DNA of 64,000 bases, from the NCBI RefSeq assembly GCF_026745355.1, contig NC_079207.1, positions 35,937,430 to 36,001,429 on the forward strand, in the 5' to 3' direction. The translations under genes were made by a program, and so were the position numbers. Shown here one piece after another: positions 42,205-57,200 of the stretch. Within the stretch, counting starts at the first letter, position 1; every line of letters begins with the position of its first letter. The DNA comes from Beta vulgaris subsp. vulgaris (Eukaryota > Streptophyta > Magnoliopsida > Caryophyllales > Amaranthaceae). The notes below the pieces were generated by a model. That model was not told the origin of the DNA, did not search any database, and saw nothing but the letters and a program-made list of their open reading frames with translations.

Positions 42205-45200
42205 TGATGCATGAGATGATGTGGATACTTGTTCTTGGATACTCTTGAGGCATGATTCAAATAGAAGTGTGTAGAGTTCTAGTTATGTTAGAACTCATAT
42301 CTTTATTGCTTTCCTAGTTCTACTTGTATTAGGAATCATGGTTTTGCCTACGTTCTTAAAACGATGGATTTTACATGATTCAAAGAGTCTAGAGAGTCTA
42401 GGACTTAGGGACTTGTCCTAAGCCTATTAGGGTTATAGTTTATTATGTTTTCCTAGTAGCATTAGGTTATTTCTTTCCTACTAGGATTAGCATAATTAAA
42501 CTAGTATAAATAGAGTCTATGTAGTTCATATTTAGATGGTGAATAATAATAATTTTGTGAGTTTGAGTGTTTACCCAAATCCTCTTGAGTGCTGGTGGCT
42601 TAGCCTTTACGCATTCAAAACCCTTAGATTTATTCCTTGTGGTGGCTTAGCCTTTATCATTGAATAAACTAAGTACTATCCAGTTTTGTTTTGTTTAGTT
42701 GGTGGCTTTGCCTTTATGCTAATCAAACAATTCGAACCTTTTATGTTATTCTTGGTGATTAAATTCTTTATGGAATTGACATAAAAGCCTATCCAACCCT
42801 TAGTTTGATATTCGTGGTGATTAAATTCTTTATCGAAAATCAACTAAGTACATCCTTTATTCTGTTAGCTTCCGCACTTGTATTTGATCTATTTAGAGAT
42901 TAAATACATCATATGGTATCAAGAGCTTTGGTGACATCCATTGAAGAAGGCCTTTCGAGCTTTCATCCAGTTCATACTATTGCTCGAAATTTTTTCCTTT
43001 AAGGGGGAGTATTAGATCTTCAAGAAAGTCTTAAAGATCAAATCTTTTTTCCAAGATTTTTGATTTTTCACAAAGTTTCATCGAAGGACATCATTATTCA
43101 TTGTCAAGTGGTGAAAGAAAATCATCCAAGATCCACAAAAACATCCAAGAAAAAAACCTTCCGTAACAGCCAGTTTTTTGGGGTAAATTTGAGAGCTTCG
43201 TTCTCCCACCTCCAAACGAATTTTTGGGTGATTCTTGATCCTAAATTGGACTACTATTTGTCTACTTTGCTATCCTAAAATTTCGTAAGGTTTGAAGTTG
43301 ATTTGTATATGTTCGAGACTGATCTTTCGAATTGGTCAAAAACCGGGTTAATCTGGCACAGTGTTGCGAGATTTAAAACTGCAAACAATTGGCTTTGAAT
43401 TTTTCAATGAAATTTTGGTCGAGTGTTGCAGACACATAGATCTAGGTCCTGGAAGAATTTTACGTGATTTCGAGTTGTTTTGCCTGGTATTCTTCACTTT
43501 TACTTGCATCAAAGTTCTGGGCAGTTTACAGGCAAAATTTAATGGATCAAATCTCCGGGGAATGGCAAAATCCGTGGACGAATTTTTTCAAGAAGGGGAG
43601 TATGATGCATGAGATGATGTGGATACTTGTTCTTGGATACTCTTGAGGCATGATTTCAAATAGAAGTGTGTAGAGTTCTAGTTATGTTAGAACTCATATC
43701 TTTATTGCTTTCCTAGTTCTACTTGTATTAGGAATCATGGTTTTGCCTACGTTCTTAAAACGATGGATTTTACATGATTCAAAGAGTCTAGAGAGTCTAG
43801 GACTTAGGGACTTGTCCTAAGCCTATTAGGGTTATAGTTTATTATGTTTTCCTAGTAGCATTAGGTTATTTCTTTCCTACTAGGATTAGCATAATTAAAC
43901 TAGTATAAATAGAGTCTATGTAGTTCATATTTAGATGGTGAATAATAATAATTTTGTGAGTTTGAGTGTTTACCCAAATCCTCTTGAGTGCTGGTGGCTT
44001 AGCCTTTACGCATTCAAAACCCTTAGATTTATTCCTTGTGGTGGCTTAGCCTTTATCATTGAATAAACTAAGTACTATCCAGTTTTGTTTTGTTTAGTTG
44101 GTGGCTTTGCCTTTATGCTAATCAAACAATTCGAACCTTTTATGTTATTCTTGGTGATTAAATTCTTTATGGAATTGACATAAAAGCCTATCCAACCCTT
44201 AGTTTGATATTCGTGGTGATTAAATTCTTTATCGAAAATCAACTAAGTACAATCCTTTATTTCTGTTAGCTTCCGCACTTGTATTTGATCTATTTTAGTA
44301 GATTAAATACATCATATGGTATCAAGAGCTTTGGTGACATCCATTGAAGAAGGCCTTTCGAGCTTTCATCCAGTTCATACTATTGCTCGAAATTTTTTCC
44401 TTTAAGGGGGAGTATTAGATCTTCAAGAAAGTCTTAAAGATCAAATCTTTTTTCCAAGATTTTTGATTTTTCACAAAGTTTCATCGAAGGACATCATTAT
44501 TCATTGTCAAGTGGTGAAAGAAAATCATCCAAGATCCACAAAAACATCCAAGAAAAAAACCTTCCGTAACAGCCAGTTTTTTGGGGTAAATTTGAGAGCT
44601 TCGTTCTCCCACCTCCAAACGAATTTTTGGGTGATTCTTGATCCTAAATTGGACTACTATTTGTCTACTTTGCTATCCTAAAATTTCGTAAGGTTTGAAG
44701 TTGATTTGGTATATGTTCGAGACTGATCTTTCGAATTGGTCAAAAACCGGGTTAATCTGGCACAGTGTTGCGAGATTTAAAACTGCAAACAATTGGCTTT
44801 GAATTTTTCAATGAAATTTTGGTCGAGTGTTGCAGACACATAGATCTAGGTCCTGGAAGAATTTTACGTGATTTCGAGTTGTTTTGCCTGGTATTCTTCA
44901 CTTTTACTTGCATCAAAGTTCTGGGCAGTTTACAGGCAAATTAATGGATCAAATCTCCGGGAATGGCAAAATCCGTGGACGAATTTTTTCAAGAAGGGGA
45001 GTATGATGCATGAGATGATGTGGATACTTGTTCTTGGATACTCTTGAGGCATGATTTCAAATAGAAGTGTGTAGAGTTCTAGTTATGTTAGAACTCATAT
45101 CTTTATTGCTTTCCTAGTTCTACTTGTATTAGGAATCATGGTTTTGCCTACGTTCTTAAAACGATGGATTTTACATGATTCAAAGAGTCTAGAGAGTCTA

Positions 45201-48200
45201 GGACTTAGGGACTTGTCCTAAGCCTATTAGGGTTATAGTTTATTATGTTTTCCTAGTAGCATTAGGTTATTTCTTTCCTACTAGGATTAGCATAATTAAA
45301 CTAGTATAAATAGAGTCTATGTAGTTCATATTTAATGGTGAATAATAATAATTTTGTGAGTTTGAGTGTTTACCCAAATCCTCTTGAGTGCTGGTGGCTT
45401 AGCCTTTACGCATTCAAAACCCTTAGATTTATTCCTTGTGGTGGCTTAGCCTTTATCATTGAATAAACTAAGTACTATCCAGTTTTGTTTTGTTTAGTGG
45501 TGGCTTTGCCTTTATGCTAATCAAACAATTCGAACCTTTTATGTTATTCTTGGTGATTAAATTCTTTATGGAATTGACATAAAAGCCTATCCAACCCTTA
45601 GTTTGATATTCGTGGTGATTAAATTCTTTATCGAAAATCAACTAAGTACAATCCTTTATTTCTGTTAGCTTCCGCACTTGTATTTGATCTATTTTAGTAG
45701 ATTAAATACATCATATGGTATCAAGAGCTTTGGTGACATCCATTGAAGAAGGCCTTTCGAGCTTTCATCCAGTTCATACTATTGCTCGAAATTTTTTCCT
45801 TTAAGGGGGAGTATTAGATCTTCAAGAAAGTCTTAAAGATCAAATCTTTTTTCCAAGATTTTTGATTTTTCACAAAGTTTCATCGAAGGACATCATTATT
45901 CATTGTCAAGTGGTGAAACAAAATCATCCAAGATCCACAAAAACATCCAAGAAAAAAACCTTCCGTAACAGCCAGTTTTTTGGGGTAAATTTGAGAGCTT
46001 CGTTCTCCCACCTCCAAACGAATTTTTGGGTGATTCTTGATCCTAAATTGGACTACTATTTGTCTACTTTGCTATCCTAAAATTTCGTAAGGTTTGAAGT
46101 TGATTTGGTATATGTTCGAGACTGATCTTTCGAATTGGTCAAAAACCGGGTTAATCTGGCACAGTGTTGCGAGATTTAAAACTGCAAACAATTGGCTTTG
46201 AATTTTTCAATGAAATTTTGGTCGAGTGTTGCAGACACATAGATCTAGGTCCTGGAAGAATTTTACGTGATTTCGAGTTGTTTTGCCTGGTATTCTTCAC
46301 TTTTACTTGCATCAAAGTTCTGGGCAGTTTACAGGCAAATTAATGGATCAAATCTCCGGGAATGGCAAAATCCGTGGACGAATTTTTTCAAGAAGGGGAG
46401 TATGATGCATGAGATGATGTGGATACTTGTTCTTGGATACTCTTGAGGCATGATTTCAAATAGAAGTGTGTAGAGTTCTAGTTATGTTAGAACTCATATC
46501 TTTATTGCTTTCCTAGTTCTACTTGTATTAGGAATCATGGTTTTGCCTACGTTCTTAAAACGATGGATTTTACATGATTCAAAGAGTCTAGAGAGTCTAG
46601 GACTTAGGGACTTGTCCTAAGCCTATTAGGGTTATAGTTTATTATGTTTTCCTAGTAGCATTAGGTTATTTCTTTCCTACTAGGATTAGCATAATTAAAC
46701 TAGTATAAATAGAGTCTATGTAGTTCATATTTAGATGGTGAATAATAATAATTTTGTGAGTTTGAGTGTTTACCCAAATCCTCTTGAGTGCTGGTGGCTT
46801 AGCCTTTACGCATTCAAAACCCTTAGATTTATTCCTTGTGGTGGCTTAGCCTTTATCATTGAATAAACTAAGTACTATCCAGTTTTGTTTTGTTTAGTTG
46901 GTGGCTTTGCCTTTATGCTAATCAAACAATTCGAACCTTTTATGTTATTCTTGGTGATTAAATTCTTTATGGAATTGACATAAAAGCCTATCCAACCCTT
47001 AGTTTGATATTCGTGGTGATTAAATTCTTTATCGAAAATCAACTAAGTACAATCCTTTATTTCTGTTAGCTTCCGCACTTGTATTTGATCTATTTTAGTA
47101 GATTAAATACATCATATGGTATCAAGAGCTTTGGTGACATCCATTGAAGAAGGCCTTTCGAGCTTTCATCCAGTTCATACTATTGCTCGAAATTTTTTCC
47201 TTTAAGGGGGAGTATTAGATCTTCAAGAAAGTCTTAAAGATCAAATCTTTTTTCCAAGATTTTTGATTTTTCACAAAGTTTCATCGAAGGACATCATTAT
47301 TCATTGTCAAGTGGTGAAAAAAATCATCCAAGATCCACAAAAACATCCAAGAAAAAAACCTTCCGTAACAGCCAGTTTTTTGGGGTAAATTTGAGAGCTT
47401 CGTTCTCCCACCTCCAAACGAATTTTTGGGTGATTCTTGATCCTAAATTGGACTACTATTTGTCTACTTTGCTATCCTAAAATTTCGTAAGGTTTGAAGT
47501 TGATTTGGTATATGTTCGAGACTGATCTTTCGAATTGGTCAAAAACCGGGTTAATCTGGCACAGTGTTGCGAGATTTAAAACTGCAAACAATTGGCTTTG
47601 AATTTTTCAATGAAATTTTGGTCGAGTGTTGCAGACACATAGATCTAGGTCCTGGAAGAATTTTACGTGATTTCGAGTTGTTTTGCCTGGTATTCTTCAC
47701 TTTTACTTGCATCAAAGTTCTGGGCAGTTTACAGGCAAATTAATGGATCAAATCTCCGGGAATGGCAAAATCCGTGGACGAATTTTTTAAGAAGGGGAGT
47801 ATGATGCATGAGATGATGTGGATACTTGTTCTTGGATACTCTTGAGGCATGATTTCAAATAGAAGTGTGTAGAGTTCTAGTTATGTTAGAACTCATATCT
47901 TTATTGCTTTCCTAGTTCTACTTGTATTAGGAATCATGGTTTTGCCTACGTTCTTAAAACGATGGATTTTACATGATTCAAAGAGTCTAGAGAGTCTAGG
48001 ACTTAGGGACTTGTCCTAAGCCTATTAGGGTTATAGTTTATTATGTTTTCCTAGTAGCATTAGGTTATTTCTTTCCTACTAGGATTAGCATAATTAAACT
48101 AGTATAAATAGAGTCTATGTAGTTCATATTTAGATGGTGAATAATAATAATTTTGTGAGTTTGAGTGTTTACCCAAATCCTCTTGAGTGCTGGTGGCTTA

Positions 48201-51200
48201 GCCTTTACGCATTCAAAACCCTTAGATTTATTCCTTGTGGTGGCTTAGCCTTTATCATTGAATAAACTAAGTACTATCCAGTTTTGTTTTGTTTAGTTGG
48301 TGGCTTTGCCTTTATGCTAATCAAACAATTCGAACCTTTTATGTTATTCTTGGTGATTAAATTCTTTATGGAATTGACATAAAAGCCTATCCAACCCTTA
48401 GTTTGATATTCGTGGTGATTAAATTCTTTATCGAAAATCAACTAAGTACAATCCTTTATTTCTGTTAGCTTCCGCACTTGTATTTGATCTATTTTAGTAG
48501 ATTAAATACATCATATGGTATCAAGAGCTTTGGTGACATCCATTGAAGAAGGCCTTTCGAGCTTTCATCCAGTTCATACTATTGCTCGAAATTTTTTCCT
48601 TTAAGGGGGAGTATTAGATCTTCAAGAAAGTCTTAAAGATCAAATCTTTTTTCCAAGATTTTTGATTTTTCACAAAGTTTCATCGAAGGACATCATTATT
48701 CATTGTCAAGTGGTGAAAAAAATCATCCAAGATCCACAAAAACATCCAAGAAAAAAACCTTCCGTAACAGCCAGTTTTTTGGGGTAAATTTGAGAGCTTC
48801 GTTCTCCCACCTCCAAACGAATTTTTGGGTGATTCTTGATCCTAAATTGGACTACTATTTGTCTACTTTGCTATCCTAAAATTTCGTAAGGTTTGAAGTT
48901 GATTTGGTATATGTTCGAGACTGATCTTTCGAATTGGTCAAAAACCGGGTTAATCTGGCACAGTGTTGCGAGATTTAAAACTGCAAACAATTGGCTTTGA
49001 ATTTTTCAATGAAATTTTGGTCGAGTGTTGCAGACACATAGATCTAGGTCCTGGAAGAATTTTACGTGATTTCGAGTTGTTTTGCCTGGTATTCTTCACT
49101 TTTACTTGCATCAAAGTTCTGGGCAGTTTACAGGCAAATTAATGGATCAAATCTCCGGGAATGGCAAAATCCGTGGACGAATTTTTTCAAGAAGGGGAGT
49201 ATGATGCATGAGATGATGTGGATACTTGTTCTTGGATACTCTTGAGGCATGATTTCAAATAGAAGTGTGTAGAGTTCTAGTTATGTTAGAACTCATATCT
49301 TTATTGCTTTCCTAGTTCTACTTGTATTAGGAATCATGGTTTTGCCTACGTTCTTAAAACGATGGATTTTACATGATTCAAAGAGTCTAGAGAGTCTAGG
49401 ACTTAGGGACTTGTCCTAAGCCTATTAGGGTTATAGTTTATTATGTTTTCCTAGTAGCATTAGGTTATTTCTTTCCTACTAGGATTAGCATAATTAAACT
49501 AGTATAAATAGAGTCTATGTAGTTCATATTTAGATGGTGAATAATAATAATTTTGTGAGTTTGAGTGTTTACCCAAATCCTCTTGAGTGCTGGTGGCTTA
49601 GCCTTTACGCATTCAAAACCCTTAGATTTATTCCTTGTGGTGGCTTAGCCTTTATCATTGAATAAACTAAGTACTATCCAGTTTTGTTTTGTTTAGTTGG
49701 TGGCTTTGCCTTTATGCTAATCAAACAATTCGAACCTTTTATGTTATTCTTGGTGATTAAATTCTTTATGGAATTGACATAAAACCTATCCAACCCTTAG
49801 TTTGATATTCGTGGGATTAAATTCTTTATCGAAAATCAACTAAGTACAATCCTTTATTTCTGTTAGCTTCCGCACTTGTATTTGATCTATTTTAGTAGAT
49901 TAAATACATCATATGGTATCAAGAGCTTTGGTGACATCCATTGAAGAAGGCCTTTCGAGCTTTCATCCAGTTCATACTATTGCTCGAAATTTTTTCCTTT
50001 AAGGGGAGTATTAGATCTTCAAGAAAGTCTTAAAGATCAAATCTTTTTTCCAAGATTTTTGATTTTTCACAAAGTTTCATCGAAGGACATCATTATTCAT
50101 TGTCAAGTGGTGAAAGAAAATCATCCAAGATCCACAAAAACATCCAAGAAAAAAACCTTCCGTAACAGCCAGTTTTTTGGGGTAAATTTGAGAGCTTCGT
50201 TCTCCCACCTCCAAACGAATTTTTGGGTGATTCTTGATCCTAAATTGGACTACTATTTGTCTACTTTGCTATCCTAAAATTTCGTAAGGTTTGAAGTTGA
50301 TTTGGTATATGTTCGAGACTGATCTTTCGAATTGGTCAAAAACCGGGTTAATCTGGCACAGTGTTGCGAGATTTAAAACTGCAAACAATTGGCTTTGAAT
50401 TTTTCAATGAAATTTTGGTCGAGTGTTGCAGACACATAGATCTAGGTCCTGGAAGAATTTTACGTGATTTCGAGTTGTTTTGCCTGGTATTCTTCACTTT
50501 TACTTGCATCAAAGTTCTGGGCAGTTTACAGGCAAATTAATGGATCAAATCTCCGGGAATGGCAAAATCCGTGGACGAATTTTTTCAAGAAGGGGAGTAT
50601 GATGCATGAGATGATGTGGATACTTGTTCTTGGATACTCTTGAGGCATGATTTCAAATAGAAGTGTGTAGAGTTCTAGTTATGTTAGAACTCATATCTTT
50701 ATTGCTTTCCTAGTTCTACTTGTATTAGGAATCATGGTTTTGCCTACGTTCTTAAAACGATGGATTTTACATGATTCAAAGAGTCTAGAGAGTCTAGGAC
50801 TTAGGGACTTGTCCTAAGCCTATTAGGGTTATAGTTTATTAGTTTTCCTAGTAGCATTAGGTTATTTCTTTCCTACTAGGATTAGCATAATTAAACTAGT
50901 ATAAATAGAGTCTATGTAGTTCATATTTAGATGGTGAATAATAATAATTTTGTGAGTTTGAGTGTTTACCCAAATCCTCTTGAGTGCTGGTGGCTTAGCC
51001 TTTACGCATTCAAAACCCTTAGATTTATTCCTTGTGGTGGCTTAGCCTTTATCATTGAATAAACTAAGTACTATCCAGTTTTGTTTTGTTTAGTTGGTGG
51101 CTTTGCCTTTATGCTAATCAAACAATTCGAACCTTTTATGTTATTCTTGGTGATTAAATTCTTTATGGAATTGACATAAAAGCCTATCCAACCCTTAGTT

Positions 51201-54200
51201 TGATATTCGTGGTGATTAAATTCTTTATCGAAAATCAACTAAGTACAATCCTTTATTTCTGTTAGCTTCCGCACTTGTATTTGATCTATTTTAGTAGATT
51301 AAATACATATGGTATCAAGAGCTTTGGTGACATCCATTGAAGAAGGCCTTTCGAGCTTTCATCCAGTTCATACTATTGCTCGAAATTTTTTCCTTTAAGG
51401 GGGAGTATTAGATCTTCAAGAAAGTCTTAAAGATCAAATCTTTTTTCCAAGATTTTTGATTTTTCACAAAGTTTCATCGAAGGACATCATTATTCATTGT
51501 CAAGTGGTGAAACAAAATCATCCAAGATCCACAAAAACATCCAAGAAAAAAACCTTCCGTAACAGCCAGTTTTTTGGGGTAAATTTGAGAGCTTCGTTCT
51601 CCCACCTCCAAACGAATTTTTGGGTGATTCTTGATCCTAAATTGGACTACTATTTGTCTACTTTGCTATCCTAAAATTTCGTAAGGTTTGAAGTTGATTT
51701 GGTATATGTTCGAGACTGATCTTTCGAATTGGTCAAAAACCGGGTTAATCTGGCACAGTGTTGCGAGATTTAAAACTGCAAACAATTGGCTTTGAATTTT
51801 TCAATGAAATTTTGGTCGAGTGTTGCAGACACATAGATCTAGGTCCTGGAAGAATTTTACGTGATTTCGAGTTGTTTTGCCTGGTATTCTTCACTTTTAC
51901 TTGCATCAAAGTTCTGGGCAGTTTACAGGCAAATTAATGGATCAAATCTCCGGGAATGGCAAAATCCGTGGACGAATTTTTTCAAGAAGGGGAGTATGAT
52001 GCATGAGATGATGTGGATACTTGTTCTTGGATACTCTTGAGGCATGATTTCAAATAGAAGTGTGTAGAGTTCTAGTTATGTTAGAACTCATATCTTTATT
52101 GCTTTCCTAGTTCTACTTGTATTAGGAATCATGGTTTTGCCTACGTTCTTAAAACGATGGATTTTACATGATTCAAAGAGTCTAGAGAGTCTAGGACTTA
52201 GGGACTTGTCCTAAGCCTATTAGGGTTATAGTTTATTATGTTTTCCTAGTAGCATTAGGTTATTTCTTTCCTACTAGGATTAGCATAATTAAACTAGTAT
52301 AAATAGAGTCTATGTAGTTCATATTTAGATGGTGAATAATAATAATTTTGTGAGTTTGAGTGTTTACCCAAATCCTCTTGAGTGCTGGTGGCTTAGCCTT
52401 TACGCATTCAAAACCCTTAGATTTATTCCTTGTGGTGGCTTAGCCTTTATCATTGAATAAACTAAGTACTATCCAGTTTTGTTTTGTTTAGTTGGTGGCT
52501 TTGCCTTTATGCTAATCAAACAATTCGAACCTTTTATGTTATTCTTGGTGATTAAATTCTTTATGGAATTGACATAAAAGCCTATCCAACCCTTAGTTTG
52601 ATATTCGTGGTGATTAAATTCTTTATCGAAAATCAACTAAGTACAATCCTTTATTTCTGTTAGCTTCCGCACTTGTATTTGATCTATTTTAGTAGATTAA
52701 ATACATCATATGGTATCAAGAGCTTTGGTGACATCCATTGAAGAAGGCCTTTCGAGCTTTCATCCAGTTCATACTATTGCTCGAAATTTTTTCCTTTAAG
52801 GGGGAGTATTAGATCTTCAAGAAAGTCTTAAAGATCAAATCTTTTTTCCAAGATTTTTGATTTTTCACAAAGTTTCATCGAAGGACATCATTATTCATTG
52901 TCAAGTGGTGAAAGAAAATCATCCAAGATCCACAAAAACATCCAAGAAAAAAACCTTCCGTAACAGCCAGTTTTTTGGGGTAAATTTGAGAGCTTCGTTC
53001 TCCCACCTCCAAACGAATTTTTGGGTGATTCTTGATCCTAAATTGGACTACTATTTGTCTACTTTGCTATCCTAAAATTTCGTAAGGTTTGAAGTTGATT
53101 TGGTATATGTTCGAGACTGATCTTTCGAATTGGTCAAAAACCGGGTTAATCTGGCACAGTGTTGCGAGATTTAAAACTGCAAACAATTGGCTTTGAATTT
53201 TTCAATGAAATTTTGGTCGAGTGTTGCAGACACATAGATCTAGGTCCTGGAAGAATTTTACGTGATTTCGAGTTGTTTTGCCTGGTATTCTTCACTTTTA
53301 CTTGCATCAAAGTTCTGGGCAGTTTACAGGCAAATTAATGGATCAAATCTCCGGGAATGGCAAAATCCGTGGACGAATTTTTTAAGAAGGGAGTATGATG
53401 CATGAGATGATGTGGATACTTGTTCTTGGATACTCTTGAGGCATGATTTCAAATAGAAGTGTGTAGAGTTCTAGTTATGTTAGAACTCATATCTTTATTG
53501 CTTTCCTAGTTCTACTTGTATTAGGAATCATGGTTTTGCCTACGTTCTTAAAACGATGGATTTTACATGATTCAAAGAGTCTAGAGAGTCTAGGACTTAG
53601 GGACTTGTCCTAAGCCTATTAGGGTTATAGTTTATTATGTTTTCCTAGTAGCATTAGGTTATTTCTTTCCTACTAGGATTAGCATAATTAAACTAGTATA
53701 AATAGAGTCTATGTAGTTCATATTTAGATGGTGAATAAAATAATTTGTGAGTTTGAGTGTTTACCCAAATCCTCTTGAGTGCTGGTGGCTTAGCCTTTAC
53801 GCATTCAAAACCCTTAGATTTATTCCTTGTGGTGGCTTAGCCTTTATCATTGAATAAACTAAGTACTATCCAGTTTTGTTTTGTTTAGTTGGTGGCTTTG
53901 CCTTTATGCTAATCAAACAATTCGAACCTTTTTATGTTATTCTTGGTGATTAAATTCTTTATGGAATTGACATAAAAGCCTATCCAACCCTTAGTTTGAT
54001 ATTCGTGGTGATTAAATTCTTTATCGAAAATCAACTAAGTACAATCCTTTATTTCTGTTAGCTTCCGCACTTGTATTTGATCTATTTTAGTAGATTAAAT
54101 ACATCATATGGTATCAAGAGCTTTGGTGACATCCATTGAAGAAGGCCTTTCGAGCTTTCATCCAGTTCATACTATTGCTCGAAATTTTTTCCTTTAAGGG

Positions 54201-57200
54201 GGAGTATTAGATCTTCAAGAAAGTCTTAAAGATCAAATCTTTTTTCCAAGATTTTTGATTTTTCACAAAGTTTCATCGAAGGACATCATTATTCATTGTC
54301 AAGTGGTGAAAGAAAATCATCCAAGATCCACAAAAACATCCAAGAAAAAAACCTTCCGTAACAGCCAGTTTTTTGGGGTAAATTTGAGAGCTTCGTTCTC
54401 CCACCTCCAAACGAATTTTTGGGTGATTCTTGATCCTAAATTGGACTACTATTTGTCTACTTTGCTATCCTAAAATTTCGTAAGGTTTGAAGTTGATTTG
54501 GTATATGTTCGAGACTGATCTTTCGAATTGGTCAAAAACCGGGTTAATCTGGCACAGTGTTGCGAGATTTAAAACTGCAAACAATTGGCTTTGAATTTTT
54601 CAATGAAATTTTGGTCGAGTGTTGCAGACACATAGATCTAGGTCCTGGAAGAATTTTACGTGATTTCGATTGTTTTGCCTGGTATTCTTCACTTTTACTT
54701 GCATCAAAGTTCTGGGCAGTTTACAGGCAAATTAATGGATCAAATCTCGGGAATGGGCAAAATCCGTGGACGAATTTTTTCAAGAAGGGGAGTATGATGC
54801 ATGAGATGATGTGGATACTTGTTCTTGGATACTCTTGAGGCATGATTTCAAATAGAAGTGTGTAGAGTTCTAGTTATGTTAGAACTCATATCTTTATTGC
54901 TTTCCTAGTTCTACTTGTATTAGGAATCATGGTTTTGCCTACGTTCTTAAAACGATGGATTTTACATGATTCAAAGAGTCTAGAGAGTCTAGGACTTAGG
55001 GACTTGTCCTAAGCCTATTAGGGTTATAGTTTATTATGTTTTCCTAGTAGCATTAGGTTATTTCTTTCCTACTAGGATTAGCATAATTAAACTAGTATAA
55101 ATAGAGTCTATGTAGTTCATATTTAGATGGTGAATAATAATAATTTTGTGAGTTTGAGTGTTTACCCAAATCCTCTTGAGTGCTGGTGGCTTAGCCTTTA
55201 CGCATTCAAAACCCTTAGATTTATTCCTTGTGGTGGCTTAGCCTTTATCATTGAATAAACTAAGTACTATCCAGTTTTGTTTTGTTTAGTTGGTGGCTTT
55301 GCCTTTATGCTAATCAAACAATTCGAACCTTTTATGTTATTCTTGGTGATTAAATTCTTTATGGAATTGACATAAAAGCCTATCCAACCCTTAGTTTGAT
55401 ATTCGTGGTGATTAAATTCTTTATCGAAAATCAACTAAGTACAATCCTTTATTTCTGTTAGCTTCCGCACTTGTATTTGATCTATTTTAGTAGATTAAAT
55501 ACATCATATGGTTATCAAGAGCTTTGGTGACATCCATTGAAGAAGGCCTTTCGAGCTTTCATCCAGTTCATACTATTGCTCGAAATTTTTTCCTTTAAGG
55601 GGGAGTATTAGATCTTCAAGAAAGTCTTAAAGATCAAATCTTTTTTCCAAGATTTTTGATTTTTCACAAAGTTTCATCGAAGGACATCATTATTCATTGT
55701 CAAGTGGTGAAAGAAAATCATCCAAGATCCACAAAAACATCCAAGAAAAAAACCTTCCGTAACAGCCAGTTTTTTGGGGTAAATTTGAGAGCTTCGTTCT
55801 CCCACCTCCAAACGAATTTTTGGGTGATTCTTGATCCTAAATTGGACTACTATTTGTCTACTTTGCTATCCTAAAATTTCGTAAGGTTTGAAGTTGATTT
55901 GGTATATGTTCGAGACTGATCTTTCGAATTGGTCAAAAACCGGGTTAATCTGGCACAGTGTTGCGAGATTTAAAAACTGCAAACAATTGGCTTTGAATTT
56001 TTCAATGAAATTTTGGTCGAGTGTTGCAGACACATAGATCTAGGTCCTGGAAGAATTTTACGTGATTTCGAGTTGTTTTGCCTGGTATTCTTCACTTTTA
56101 CTTGCATCAAAGTTCTGGGCAGTTTACAGGCAAATTAATGGATCAAATCTCCGGGAATGGCAAAATCCGTGGACGAATTTTTTCAAGAAGGGGAGTATGA
56201 TGCATGAGATGATGTGGATACTTGTTCTTGGATACTCTTGAGGCATGATTTCAAATAGAAGTGTGTAGAGTTCTAGTTATGTTAGAACTCATATCTTTAT
56301 TGCTTTCCTAGTTCTACTTGTATTAGGAATCATGGTTTTGCCTACGTTCTTAAACGATGGATTTTACATGATTCAAAGAGTCTAGAGAGTCTAGGACTTA
56401 GGGACTTGTCCTAAGCCTATTAGGGTTATAGTTTATTATGTTTTCCTAGTAGCATTAGGTTATTTCTTTCCTACTAGGATTAGCATAATTAAACTAGTAT
56501 AAATAGAGTCTATGTAGTTCATATTTAGATGGTGAATAATAATAATTTTGTGAGTTTGAGTGTTTACCCAAATCCTCTTGAGTGCTGGTGGCTTAGCCTT
56601 TACGCATTCAAAACCCTTAGATTTATTCCTTGTGGTGGCTTAGCCTTTATCATTGAATAAACTAAGTACTATCCAGTTTTGTTTTGTTTAGTTGGGGCTT
56701 AGCCTTTATGCTAATCAAACAATTCGAACCTTTTATGTTATTCTTGGTGATTAAATTCTTTATGGAATTGACATAAAAGCCTATCCAACCCTTAGTTTGA
56801 TATTCGTGGTGATTAAATTCTTTATCGAAAATCAACTAAGTACAATCCTTTATTTCTGTTAGCTTCCGCACTTGTATTTGATCTATTTTAGTAGATTAAA
56901 TACATCATATGGTATCAAGAGCTTTGGTGACATCCATTGAAGAAGGCCTTCGAGCTTTCATCCAGTTCATACTATTGCTCGAAATTTTTTCCTTTAAGGG
57001 GGAGTATTAGATCTTCAAGAAAGTCTTAAAGATCAAATCTTTTTTCCAAGATTTTTGATTTTTCACAAAGTTTCATCGAAGGACATCATTATTCATTGTC
57101 AAGTGGTGAAACAAATCATCCAAGATCCACAAAAACATCCAAGAAAAAAACCTTCCGTAACAGCCAGTTTTTTGGGTAAATTTGAGAGCTTCGTTCTCCC

